8,246 bases of DNA from an uncultured Saprospiraceae bacterium. Lineage in GTDB: Bacteria; Bacteroidota; Bacteroidia; Chitinophagales; Saprospiraceae. Location of the stretch: contig CALGLS010000559.1 of NCBI GenBank assembly GCA_937959375.1, positions 1 to 8,246 on the forward strand, written 5' to 3'. The notes under the pieces were generated by a model. The model was not told the DNA's origin and ran no database searches. It saw only the letters and a list, made by a program, of their open reading frames with translations. The first letter of the stretch is position 1, and each line of letters opens with the position of its first letter. Positions 1-6,455 of the stretch are shown here, one piece after another. The translations under genes were made by a program, and so were the position numbers.

Positions 1-110
1 TTCAAACTCAATTTCATAAAGTATGTGATTGATGCAACTGAATTGTAGATTGATTTTGAAATTGAAAACGTTTTTGAATTCCTAATAGGTCTGGTAAGTC
101 TGCTAAACAC
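1..110. other. Non-coding end of window with weak inverted repeat
   Basis: This AT-rich stretch lies downstream of the EAD11-like gene, whose stop is at 111-113. It contains a 9-base inverted repeat, TCAATTTCA at 8-16 and TGAAATTGA at 57-65, separated by 40 bases. That could be a weak terminator or a decayed repeat. The first 16 bases closely match one arm of the hairpin at 5213-5280, so the edge may be the end of another copy of the same element. No reading frame is convincing here. Confidence 0.35.
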
Positions 111-953
111 CTAAATCAAATTCAACTTATCAAGCGATTCGTGTAAACTTTCTAATTTAGGAAGTTCAGCGACTACAGTTTCCAAATTATCCTCCTCAGC
201 CGTTTCTGGAATTTCCTTAATCATTTTGTATTGCAACCAATAGATTTCATTGTTCCTGTCGAGTCGAATCTGTTTGATGTTTTCACGAATGGGTTTCAAA
301 AGCGATTCAAATTTTTGTAGGGTTACCAAATGGCTTTGAATGCTATGATGAAACTCAGTGGCGCTATTGATGTCACGTCGAATACTAATCTCGCGAGCTC
401 TTCTATATAGTCTTGGAAATGCTTTTAAAGTATCCTGGTGTTGCGCTACAAATAATTCGTATTCGGAAATTGAAAGTGGAGTAGACTTTGCTTTTTGCAA
501 AATAGGTTGAGCTTCTTTTGGACTTTTTTCTTGACGCTTTAAATTGCCTTCGTTTTGATTAATAGGTTTATCACTTTTTACGACTGGAGGAATTGCAGTA
601 TTCAGTTTTTCTGTTTCAGCGGTAGCTCCTAATTTTGCTTCTAATTCCAGGTGCTTCTTCACCTCCGGGCTAAAAGCAGGATCTAAATCTTTTAACTCAA
701 GTTTCTGTACAAACTCTATGGCACCATTTCGAATCTGATTAAGGGCTAAAGTACGCGTGTCATATGAAATAATGGATTTTAAATATTCTGACTTGACTTG
801 ATTGAAACGTCCTTCTAGCGCAAGTAATTCATTGCGAACAGGTGTTTCTTTGTTTACCACAACAAATAGCTTCTCCAACGATTTTTCCAAATCAGTGGCG
901 ACTTCTATTTTTAAATTATCCTTAAACGTTTTGAGAAAAGTTAGGTGTTCCAT
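111..953 (-). CDS. Small helical protein with N-terminal EAD11-like (effector-associated) domain
   Basis: This 280-residue soluble protein has no signal peptide or membrane segment. Residues about 18-86 (bases 696-902) have the layout of effector-associated domain 11: a helix ending in LEKSLEKLF, then NELLALEGRFNQVKSEYLKS, then IISYDTRTLALNQIRNG and a closing helix (AIEFVQKL). Known EAD11 proteins show a similar 'ELxLLxxRxNxLxxxxxxGIIS...NxINxALLxLxxEL' pattern; EADs act as homotypic adaptors that recruit effectors in NTPase- or caspase-like conflict systems. Residues about 110-158 form a charged, Pro/Lys/Gln-rich linker. Residues 160-280 are predicted to be mostly helical, possibly coiled coil, and I do not recognise them. 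The ATG at 953 lies 24 bases after the stop of the upstream oxidase gene, so the two may be cotranscribed. The EAD assignment is from pattern recognition only. No effector, protease, nuclease or NTPase motif is visible, so a lone adaptor or an unrelated helical protein are both possible. Confidence 0.6.
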   Translation of the reverse strand: MEHLTFLKTFKDNLKIEVATDLEKSLEKLFVVVNKETPVRNELLALEGRFNQVKSEYLKSIISYDTRTLALNQIRNGAIEFVQKLELKDLDPAFSPEVKKHLELEAKLGATAETEKLNTAIPPVVKSDKPINQNEGNLKRQEKSPKEAQPILQKAKSTPLSISEYELFVAQHQDTLKAFPRLYRRAREISIRRDINSATEFHHSIQSHLVTLQKFESLLKPIRENIKQIRLDRNNEIYWLQYKMIKEIPETAEEDNLETVVAELPKLESLHESLDKLNLI

Positions 954-977
954 TTTAATGCTTTTGTAATAAATGAC

Positions 978-2042
978 CTACTGAATCATGTCTTGGGCTT
1001 TCTGAACAAAATTAGTATTAAATTTTGAAATATCAGTCACTCCAGCTAATCGCATATTGCGTTCTAATTCTTCTGTCAATATCTCTAGTACACGTTCCAC
1101 ACCTTTTTGTCCAGCTACGGCAAGACCATATACATAAGGTCGGCCGATACATACAGCTGTTGCGCCAAGCGCCAATGCCTTAAATACATCCGTCCCTCTG
1201 CGAATGCCACCATCAATTAGCACAGGTATTTTACCAGCAACTTCTTTAACCACTTCTTCAAGACACTCAATCGTAGATAAGTCGCTTTCTAACTGTCGTC
1301 CTCCATGATTGGAAATGATTATACCATCTGCTCCACGATCAACTGCTATTCGAGCATCTTCATGTGTCATGATCCCTTTTAGTAGAATCTTCATTTTTGT
1401 ATTTTGCTTCAGCCAATCTAAAAACTCCCAAGTCATGGACGGACTATGAAATATATCATCAGGACCAATCAGGTCATGTAGGTTACCCATCTTTGCTGCG
1501 CGACCATGGACATTGTCTACCAACATTTTTGCATGCTTTTCTCGATTACCAACTACAGGTACATCGATGGTCCAAACGAGAACTTTGCAACCATTGTCCT
1601 CTGCTCGTTTTACTAGTGTGTTTCGCGCATTGATGTTTGTAGTAGGGTAGAGTTGAAACCAAGGAGTATAATTAGCGGTTTCAACAATGGTTTGATACGA
1701 TTGATTGGTAACTGTAGAAGTGATGGCTGCCAAGTTTTTGTTTTTTGCAGCTTTGGTACTACCACTTGCTCCTTCAGGATGAAACATACCGAGTATACCG
1801 ATGGGAGCCAGCACAATCGGTGCGTTTACTTGTTGACCAAAAAGTTCTGTACTAGTGTCAATTTTGCTAACATCAATTAATCTTCTTGGCCGGATTTGAT
1901 ATTGTGACCAAGCTGTTATGTTTCGTTGAAAAGTGCGGAGATCATCAGCTCCTCCGACAAGATATTCGTAGAGCTCTGAAGTAAGGTTTTCTTTTGCTAA
2001 AGCTTTGAAGCTTTTTATATTTTTAATGGAGTTGATGTCCAC
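978..2042 (-). CDS. FMN-dependent alpha-hydroxy-acid oxidase / L-lactate dehydrogenase family protein
   Basis: This 354-residue TIM-barrel flavoenzyme belongs to the family of glycolate oxidase, L-lactate dehydrogenase (LldD) and flavocytochrome b2. It should oxidise an L-2-hydroxy acid to a 2-oxo acid using FMN. All the catalytic positions known from spinach glycolate oxidase can be aligned: Tyr27, Tyr132 (FQLY), Asp160 and Arg167, Lys222 (LLKG), the His246-Arg249 pair in SNHGGRQLE, Asp277 in the phosphate-binding DGGIRRGTDVFKALALGA segment, and the GRP at 300-302. Length is close to that of glycolate oxidase (about 370). There is no signal peptide and no cytochrome domain, so it is likely cytosolic or membrane-peripheral. 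The start is GTG: no ATG or TTG lies between it and the upstream in-frame stop near 2109, and the N-terminus MDINSIKNIKSF aligns with the family start. Substrate (lactate, glycolate or a longer acid) and acceptor (oxygen or quinone) cannot be read from sequence. Confidence 0.92.
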   Translation of the reverse strand: MDINSIKNIKSFKALAKENLTSELYEYLVGGADDLRTFQRNITAWSQYQIRPRRLIDVSKIDTSTELFGQQVNAPIVLAPIGILGMFHPEGASGSTKAAKNKNLAAITSTVTNQSYQTIVETANYTPWFQLYPTTNINARNTLVKRAEDNGCKVLVWTIDVPVVGNREKHAKMLVDNVHGRAAKMGNLHDLIGPDDIFHSPSMTWEFLDWLKQNTKMKILLKGIMTHEDARIAVDRGADGIIISNHGGRQLESDLSTIECLEEVVKEVAGKIPVLIDGGIRRGTDVFKALALGATAVCIGRPYVYGLAVAGQKGVERVLEILTEELERNMRLAGVTDISKFNTNFVQKAQDMIQ

Positions 2043-2170
2043 TGTAGGTTTCTTTTGTTTGAAGTTCTTTAAAAATGGAGCTTGAAATTTGTTGTAGAAG
2101 TTTGGTACTTAGGATCAATGATTTACAAGAAAATCAGCATGCTATTTTTAAACAACTTCCTTTATATAAA

Positions 2171-2222
2171 AGCCTGAAAGGTAACGACTACTTGTGCGTG
2201 TGGAGTCGCAACCTTTCAGGCT
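2171..2222 (-). terminator. Strong stem-loop downstream of the esterase gene
   Basis: A perfect 12-base-pair stem, AGCCTGAAAGGT at 2171-2182 with ACCTTTCAGGCT at 2211-2222, encloses a 2x2 internal loop and a further 5-base-pair stem (CGACT at 2185-2189 with AGTCG at 2204-2208). It begins 39 bases past the esterase stop on the minus strand and separates that gene from the hydroxy-acid oxidase. The following minus-strand bases (TTTATATAAA) are A/T-rich but are not a clean U-tract, so termination efficiency is uncertain. An 11-base sequence, GACTACTTGTG, occurs inside the loop region (2186-2196) and again just outside the stem (2223-2233). Confidence 0.65.
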
Positions 2223-2260
2223 GACTACTTGTGATTTTTATACTCAACTAAGTGAATTCC

Positions 2261-3409
2261 TTATTGCTTAACTAAAGTCTCGCTATAAATGCCATTCGAA
2301 GTTTCTAATATCATAACATAAACGCCAGATTGAAAATGTCCTATTTGTATTTCAGATTCAGCATGATCAATATTGTTGTTTTGATAAATGACTTGACCTA
2401 AGGAGTTGGTCACTCGTATTTTATGAATGATAGCATCAGTAGCTTTAATCTGGACCTTATCCCAAAAAGGATTGGGGCTAATACTTACTTCAACAGATTG
2501 GTAATTGACCTTGTTGTTTGAAGTTGGAATATCCACACCGTATTGATTAAAGAAGTTCCAAATTTCAACACTAGCTTTAATATCTTTATTCGTACCAGGA
2601 AACGAAATATTAGCACCTGGCCAAGTATGTAAACCACCATCAACTTTATAAAAATGTACTTTTCGATCAGTCTCACAATCGTTGTAGGCGATGCGTTCTA
2701 TGGTGGACATATCGTTTGGATCTATGTCAGGAAAGGCAAAAGTATCAGGTGTCATCATGCATTGATTGTGCGCAACCCACTGCGCAACTAAGTCTTCAAC
2801 TGGGATACCAAAGTCAGAACCATTGTAAGGAACGGTAGGATCAGCTGTCCCGTGTATTTGCAAAACAGGAATGGTGCTCGTTGGATTGCAGTCCATTGCT
2901 TCGGCTGGCACCATGCTACCTGTTACGGAAGCGATAGCTGTGATTCTATCTGTTAGTTCACAAGCTAATTTATAGGCCATGTATCCACCATTTGACATGC
3001 CAGTCACATAAACCTTGTCAAGGTTAATATCTAACTGTGCGTGTAGGGTGTCGATCAAAGCATTTATAAATCCAACGTCATCAGCTGTGTTCGCGGAAAA
3101 AGGAAAACCCACATTCCATTGTTTACCGGTACCACCAAAGATATCAGTTCCATCAGGATGGCAAACAATAAAGTTAGCGGTATCAGCTATTGGATTAAAT
3201 CCAGTGTATAAATTTTGTTCAGCGGCGTTAGATGTGATACCATGTAGGTTTAATACCAAAGGTAGTTGATCTCCTGGTTGATAGCTGTCAGGAAGATAAT
3301 ACATGTAAGTTCGTTCGACTCCATCAAAATCAAAAGCATCGGTTGATACTTGAGCTATTAGATTGAAGCTAAATTGAACACATACAAGTAAGAGTAAGAT
3401 TTTTTTCAT
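2261..3409 (-). CDS. Secreted PHB-depolymerase/feruloyl-esterase-like hydrolase with T9SS sorting domain
   Basis: This 382-residue exported alpha/beta-hydrolase starts with a signal peptide (MKKILLLLVCVQFSFNLIAQ, cleavage likely after AQ). The catalytic domain spans about 24-290. It shows the oxyanion-hole NLHG (54-57), the nucleophile Ser139 in GMSNGGYM, the acid Asp190 in HGTADPTVPY and His261 in GGLHTWPG. This arrangement is typical of LpqC/PHB depolymerase and feruloyl esterase families, which cut polyester or aryl-ester bonds outside the cell. Residues about 305-382 form a type IX secretion C-terminal sorting domain (ISPNPFWDKVQI..., SLGQVIY, FQSGVYVMILET, ending in LVKQ), so the protein should cross the outer membrane and be anchored or released. 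The real substrate (PHB, hemicellulose feruloyl or acetyl esters, or another ester) is not determined. No carbohydrate-binding module is visible. It appears monocistronic, with a hairpin downstream and a non-coding stretch upstream. Confidence 0.9.
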   Translation of the reverse strand: MKKILLLLVCVQFSFNLIAQVSTDAFDFDGVERTYMYYLPDSYQPGDQLPLVLNLHGITSNAAEQNLYTGFNPIADTANFIVCHPDGTDIFGGTGKQWNVGFPFSANTADDVGFINALIDTLHAQLDINLDKVYVTGMSNGGYMAYKLACELTDRITAIASVTGSMVPAEAMDCNPTSTIPVLQIHGTADPTVPYNGSDFGIPVEDLVAQWVAHNQCMMTPDTFAFPDIDPNDMSTIERIAYNDCETDRKVHFYKVDGGLHTWPGANISFPGTNKDIKASVEIWNFFNQYGVDIPTSNNKVNYQSVEVSISPNPFWDKVQIKATDAIIHKIRVTNSLGQVIYQNNNIDHAESEIQIGHFQSGVYVMILETSNGIYSETLVKQ

Positions 3410-3444
3410 GAGTTTGTAGTTATATTTATTTAGAAGTTTCTTGA

Positions 3445-3468
3445 AAACCTGACTAGCCAGACAGGTTT
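3445..3468. repeat. Short hairpin containing the GCCAGACAGGT repeat (copy 1)
   Basis: AAACCTG (3445-3451) pairs with CAGGTTT (3462-3468) around a 10-base loop. On the minus strand it lies 36-59 bases upstream of the esterase ATG. It could fall in the esterase leader or act as an upstream terminator. The right half shares GCCAGACAGGT (3456-3466) exactly with the copy at 3613-3623. Confidence 0.5.
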
Positions 3469-3570
3469 GTTAAGCTCTAATTTTGACTAAGATTCGTAAA
3501 AACTTAGTTGATTGAGCAAATTAAAACCCGCGTACTGAGCGAAATTTTGATTTTGACTTTAATTTTGACT

Positions 3571-3623
3571 CAGGACTGTCGTCAGCAAATTTCAGCAGAA
3601 CTTAACAGTCCTGCCAGACAGGT
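3571..3623. repeat. Inverted repeat downstream of the membrane-protein gene, GCCAGACAGGT copy 2
   Basis: CAGGACTGT (3571-3579) and ACAGTCCTG (3605-3613) form a perfect 9-base inverted repeat with a 25-base spacer. A competing smaller hairpin, CCTG/CAGG, spans 3610-3622. The structure lies 84 or more bases after the membrane-protein stop on the minus strand and may end that transcript. The GCCAGACAGGT core (3613-3623) resembles CCTGTCTGGCAGG-type palindromes that I recall as dispersed between genes in Flavobacteriia. Confidence 0.45.
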
Positions 3624-3706
3624 GCTTAAACAACTTCAGACAAAGATAGCGAAATAAATACATTTCGGTTTTCTTGATTTTGGCATTGGAACGATGTCTT
3701 GAAAAC

Positions 3707-5122
3707 TTATTTCTGATAATACAAGACAGTATCCACAGTAACATTCCATCGCTGTAAAAGTTGTGCGTTTGTCTTTGAGTATTTTGGGTCTGTGATTTTG
3801 TTCCAACTAAGGATATTGCAATCGCTAGGTAGCAAGGTAGGGTTGTTTTTTGAATTAGCAAGTTGTGTAAGTGCTTCTTTTTGGCAGCGGTTCTTGTCGA
3901 ATTTAGATTTGTCCGCTATGGCGTAAATAAGCAAAATTCCAAAAATGAAAATTCGATAGATACTTTTGTTGCTGCTTTTTATTTCATTCCATAAATAATT
4001 TGAAGTCAATCCAAAATAGTAAATCAAAGCAATGGCAATTGGAATGAAAGTATCATGACGGATGATTCCAGATCGATAAGAACGATAACCTCCCATTGGT
4101 AACAACAAAAGATAGATGATAATGAAGGCAATGATCCAGTTTATTTGTTTGGTGATGTTAAACGTATGGTCCGTTGCTTGTTGTCTTTTTAATAAAATGG
4201 TGTTGATGATAACAACCGCGATGAGTATTGGTAGTCCTAGTTTTTGAGTGACGAAAGGGAATATGTTTTTCAACATGGCAAGATACCGTTCACTTAGCGA
4301 TAGCATGGATGAGTTTTCTGTGTTAAACGTTCCGATATAAAAAGAGTAAAAACTAACTAGGATAAAAAGTAAGCAATAAATAACGCTTGATTTTTGCAGA
4401 AGCATGAACAAATTTTCCTTTTTTGCAAAAAGACCTTTGTAGCAATAATAACAAAGAGTTAGCAAACTAATTATGATTCCTACAGGAGGGACTAGAGGTC
4501 CATTAAATGCAAGTAACACTATTAATGGAAATGAAATGATTTTTCTGAAAAGTGAAATTTCGAATTTCTGATTTGCAATTCTTCGAAGGAAAGGATAGAA
4601 GAAATAGAGTAGTAGTCCCATCGGAAATGCATAGGCCGATGCATAAGAAATGTCACCTGAGATCAAGCCCATGTGAACATGATAACCATTTGATTGAAAG
4701 AGCGGGAAAACAAACAGGGCAGCTATTAAAATTGCAAAGCTACCTAGTTTTAATTGATGACCAATAAATCTGCTCAGCGTCCATAAAATCAATAAATGAC
4801 TCAACCAAAGGAAGAGCGCATTGCTTAAATAAATAGCGTTAATTGAATTCGTGAAGTTGCTAAAAAAGTTAGTGGTAAGGTCAAAATAAACAATAAGCGT
4901 TTTGTGCGCAAAATATCGATTGGAGGCTGCATGCCCTTCTCCCGTTTTCAATATCTGAAAACCAAAAGGATCATCCAAAACTGGAGCTAAGCTTTCTGCA
5001 GGGACGATAATATTTGCCAAGTCGCCATCCAAGTTTTTACCATAATACTGGCAAAAGGAAAATCCTAAATCTCCCAAGATTAGTAGAATCACAACCAGCC
5101 TTATCCAATGCTTCTTCTGCAT
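3707..5122 (-). CDS. Uncharacterised polytopic inner-membrane protein (possibly GT-C-like)
   Basis: This 471-residue protein has about ten hydrophobic segments, roughly at 7-25, 98-118, 124-143, 157-177, 196-222, 245-264, 297-311, 327-343, 358-372 and 387-403. A soluble segment of about 70 residues follows segment 1, and a polar C-terminal tail of about 68 residues contains two Cys (413, 435). The first extracytoplasmic loop contains NLDGDLANIIVPAE (30-43), an acidic motif just after the first membrane helix. Many GT-C fold glycosyltransferases carry catalytic or metal-binding acidic residues at that place, but I cannot assign the family with confidence. A conserved-looking GGYRSYRSGIIRHDTF (344-359) lies between two helices. 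The ATG at 5122 is preceded five bases upstream by TATCTTCG on the minus strand (5127-5134), close to the Bacteroidota -7 consensus TAnnTTTG, but I see no matching -33 element. A polymerase or flippase-like role is also possible. Confidence 0.7.
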   Translation of the reverse strand: MQKKHWIRLVVILLILGDLGFSFCQYYGKNLDGDLANIIVPAESLAPVLDDPFGFQILKTGEGHAASNRYFAHKTLIVYFDLTTNFFSNFTNSINAIYLSNALFLWLSHLLILWTLSRFIGHQLKLGSFAILIAALFVFPLFQSNGYHVHMGLISGDISYASAYAFPMGLLLYFFYPFLRRIANQKFEISLFRKIISFPLIVLLAFNGPLVPPVGIIISLLTLCYYCYKGLFAKKENLFMLLQKSSVIYCLLFILVSFYSFYIGTFNTENSSMLSLSERYLAMLKNIFPFVTQKLGLPILIAVVIINTILLKRQQATDHTFNITKQINWIIAFIIIYLLLLPMGGYRSYRSGIIRHDTFIPIAIALIYYFGLTSNYLWNEIKSSNKSIYRIFIFGILLIYAIADKSKFDKNRCQKEALTQLANSKNNPTLLPSDCNILSWNKITDPKYSKTNAQLLQRWNVTVDTVLYYQK

Positions 5123-5212
5123 GGAGCGAAGATAAGGAAAGAAATTTCGATTTGTTTAATTAGCCTTAGGACTTTGTCGAAGAATATGTAAACTCAAACT
5201 TAAGTTTAATCA

Positions 5213-5280
5213 CAATCACAAGCTCAAATTCAATTCCTTCGACTACGTTCTGTGTGAAATTGAGTTTGAGCTTGTGATTG
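5213..5280 (-). terminator. Long AT-rich hairpin with dispersed-repeat-like loop
   Basis: Two 23-base arms (5213-5235 and 5258-5280) are complementary except for one position, which would form a G-U pair in RNA on one strand. The loop is 22 bases. The arm core is AATCACAAGCTCAAA. The loop (CCTTCGACTACGTTCTGTGTG) resembles the 'TTCGACTACGCTCAGTGTGA'-type intergenic repeat I recall from many Bacteroidota. It begins 23 bases after the stop of the thioredoxin/MsrA-like gene on the minus strand, so it can act as its terminator. The AGTTTGAATT following the right arm and the AAACTCAAACTT preceding the left arm (5190-5201) extend the theme. It may be a mobile-type repeat reused as a terminator. Confidence 0.6.
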
Positions 5281-5303
5281 AGTTTGAATTTTTTAAATTT
5301 CTA

Positions 5304-6343
5304 CTAAGCCTCTAGCAAAGCCTTCCAAGCAGTCATGATGTCCACGTTTATGGCAGAGCGATAATTGCTCATTCCTTCGTTTTTCAATCGTTTTAAAATC
5401 ATTAATTGCTTAGGCGACAGTAAGTGATTGGGTGATTGCCCATGTGCCAATAGGGAATTAACCTTAGTAGTTTGCATGGCAGTCATGGGTAGATACTGAT
5501 ACACCGTTTTTGATAAATAATACCTAGGTTCCTTGTCAATTCTAAATCGACTTAGTTTCGAGGTTTTATTCGTTCCAATAATTTTAGTCACGATACTTTT
5601 TTCATGTTCTTTGGAAGTAAAGACATGATCAGCATTGCCCGATTTTTTGGCCGTTTTAATTAGCTGGTCAAAAGAAATTATAGTCGGATCATACTCAACT
5701 TTTACTACCTCTTTTCCTCCCATAAAACCAGCAGTTGTATTGGTAACACCTCCTATAGCTCCAATGTTTTTTTCTCCACTCCAAAAACAATACATGCCAA
5801 GTACAGCTGTTTGAGTTCCTCTTTTTTCTGCGGTTAGTTCTTCTTTTAGCAAAAGTAGGTATTCAGGAATTGCTTGGTCGTATGCTGAAAGTGCATCGAT
5901 CATTCGATTTACAACACCGAGCTTGGAGTAATCACCAGAAAGACGGTTGACAACGTTTTTTTGATTCGCATTTACAATTCTAACGACAGGGTTATTCCAC
6001 GAAGGTTCACCATATTGTTTTAAGACTTTTGCATCTTTTCCTTTCTTGTTATTGAAAATAGCGGTAGGTATAAAATGCGTTTCAATGGCTTCCACGATAA
6101 GTGGATGACTCATAACGTTGTGTCCATAATTACGACAAGTAGAACAACCGGGCGCTTCTTGAAAGAATAAAAGACGGGTTTTTTTTCTTTTTCAGAAAGG
6201 CTGATTGCCTCATCAAAATTTCGGAGCCAATTGACTTGACCAAGCTCTTCAGATTGTTTAATGAGTTTGGTTTCCATATTCTGCGTGAAGCAAGATTGGA
6301 ATAATGCAAAAATGAAACTTAGTACTAGGATGGACTTTTTCAT
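5304..6343 (-). pseudogene. Frameshifted exported thioredoxin-like / MsrA-like protein (PGCSTC motif)
   Basis: Two overlapping frames encode one protein. The first starts at ATG 6343 with a signal peptide (MKKSILVLSFIFALFQSCFTQ) and continues VNWLRNFDEAISLSEKEKKPV before losing homology. The second, from about 6170 to 5304, continues LFFQEAPGCSTCRNYGHNV, SHPLIVEAI and SWNNPVVRIV. Restoring one base gives about 346 residues: a thioredoxin-fold domain with CSTC at about 67-70, then an MsrA-like domain with YCFWSGE (Cys about 186), TNTTAGFMGGKEVVKVEYDP, and a C-terminal Y-L-SKT-Y-LPMT-KVN segment. The layout recalls thioredoxin-like families in which the first Cys can be selenocysteine (annotated as VPGUxxT); here it is Cys. 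The likely role is thiol or methionine-sulfoxide redox chemistry in the envelope, which is an inference. Missing-base candidates are the minus-strand T4 run at 6169-6172, which restores KKPVFLFFQE, or the A8 run at 6179-6186. Sequencing error and true mutation cannot be separated here. A start 57 codons further upstream in the first frame would delay the signal peptide and is rejected. Confidence 0.82.
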
Positions 6344-6455
6344 AAACTTAGGTTTGCAAAGTAATAGAATATTTAAATAAACTGTTTTATAACTTTTACA
6401 AAGATAAGTTTGAAGTATCACAGAAGCATCACAAAAACATGGAGAATGGTTGGGC
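6344..6455. other. Intergenic spacer between beta-lactamase fusion and thioredoxin-like gene
   Basis: This AT-rich spacer of 112 bases holds the candidate promoter listed separately. No stable hairpin is evident after the beta-lactamase stop at 6456, so read-through from the upstream gene into the thioredoxin-like gene is possible. Confidence 0.4.
6399..6406 (-). promoter_or_regulatory. Candidate Bacteroidota -7 element (TATCTTTG)
   Basis: The minus strand reads TATCTTTG here, matching the Bacteroidota sigma-factor -7 consensus TAnnTTTG. It lies about 56 bases upstream of the ATG at 6343. The nearest upstream TTTTG is about 25 bases away, longer than the usual spacing of about 19, so the -33 half is weak. 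If used, it would give the thioredoxin-like gene its own transcript. Confidence 0.3.

Larger units (their letters stand above)
3410..3706. other. Non-coding region with short palindromic repeats
   Basis: These 297 bases separate the esterase from the membrane protein. They contain three copies of ATTTTGACT (3480-3488, 3550-3558, 3562-3570), a small inverted repeat ACTAAG/CTTAGT (3486-3508), and the two palindromic elements listed separately. I see no convincing coding frame. A minus-strand open frame at 3592-3861 overlaps the membrane-protein gene out of frame and has no family-like content. Confidence 0.5.

Noticed and set aside
1397..1880. Plus-strand open frames inside the hydroxy-acid oxidase gene
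   Set aside because: They are antisense shadows of a gene with all catalytic residues intact.
978..2042. Assignment as lactate 2-monooxygenase or a peroxisomal-type glycolate oxidase
   Set aside because: The catalytic residues are shared by the whole family. Nothing in the loop regions lets me choose one substrate or acceptor.
3479..3570. CRISPR-like array from the ATTTTGACT repeats
   Set aside because: The repeats are only nine bases long and unevenly spaced, with no cas gene nearby.
3592..3861. Open minus-strand frame of 89 codons
   Set aside because: It overlaps the membrane-protein gene in another frame and has no recognisable composition or motif.
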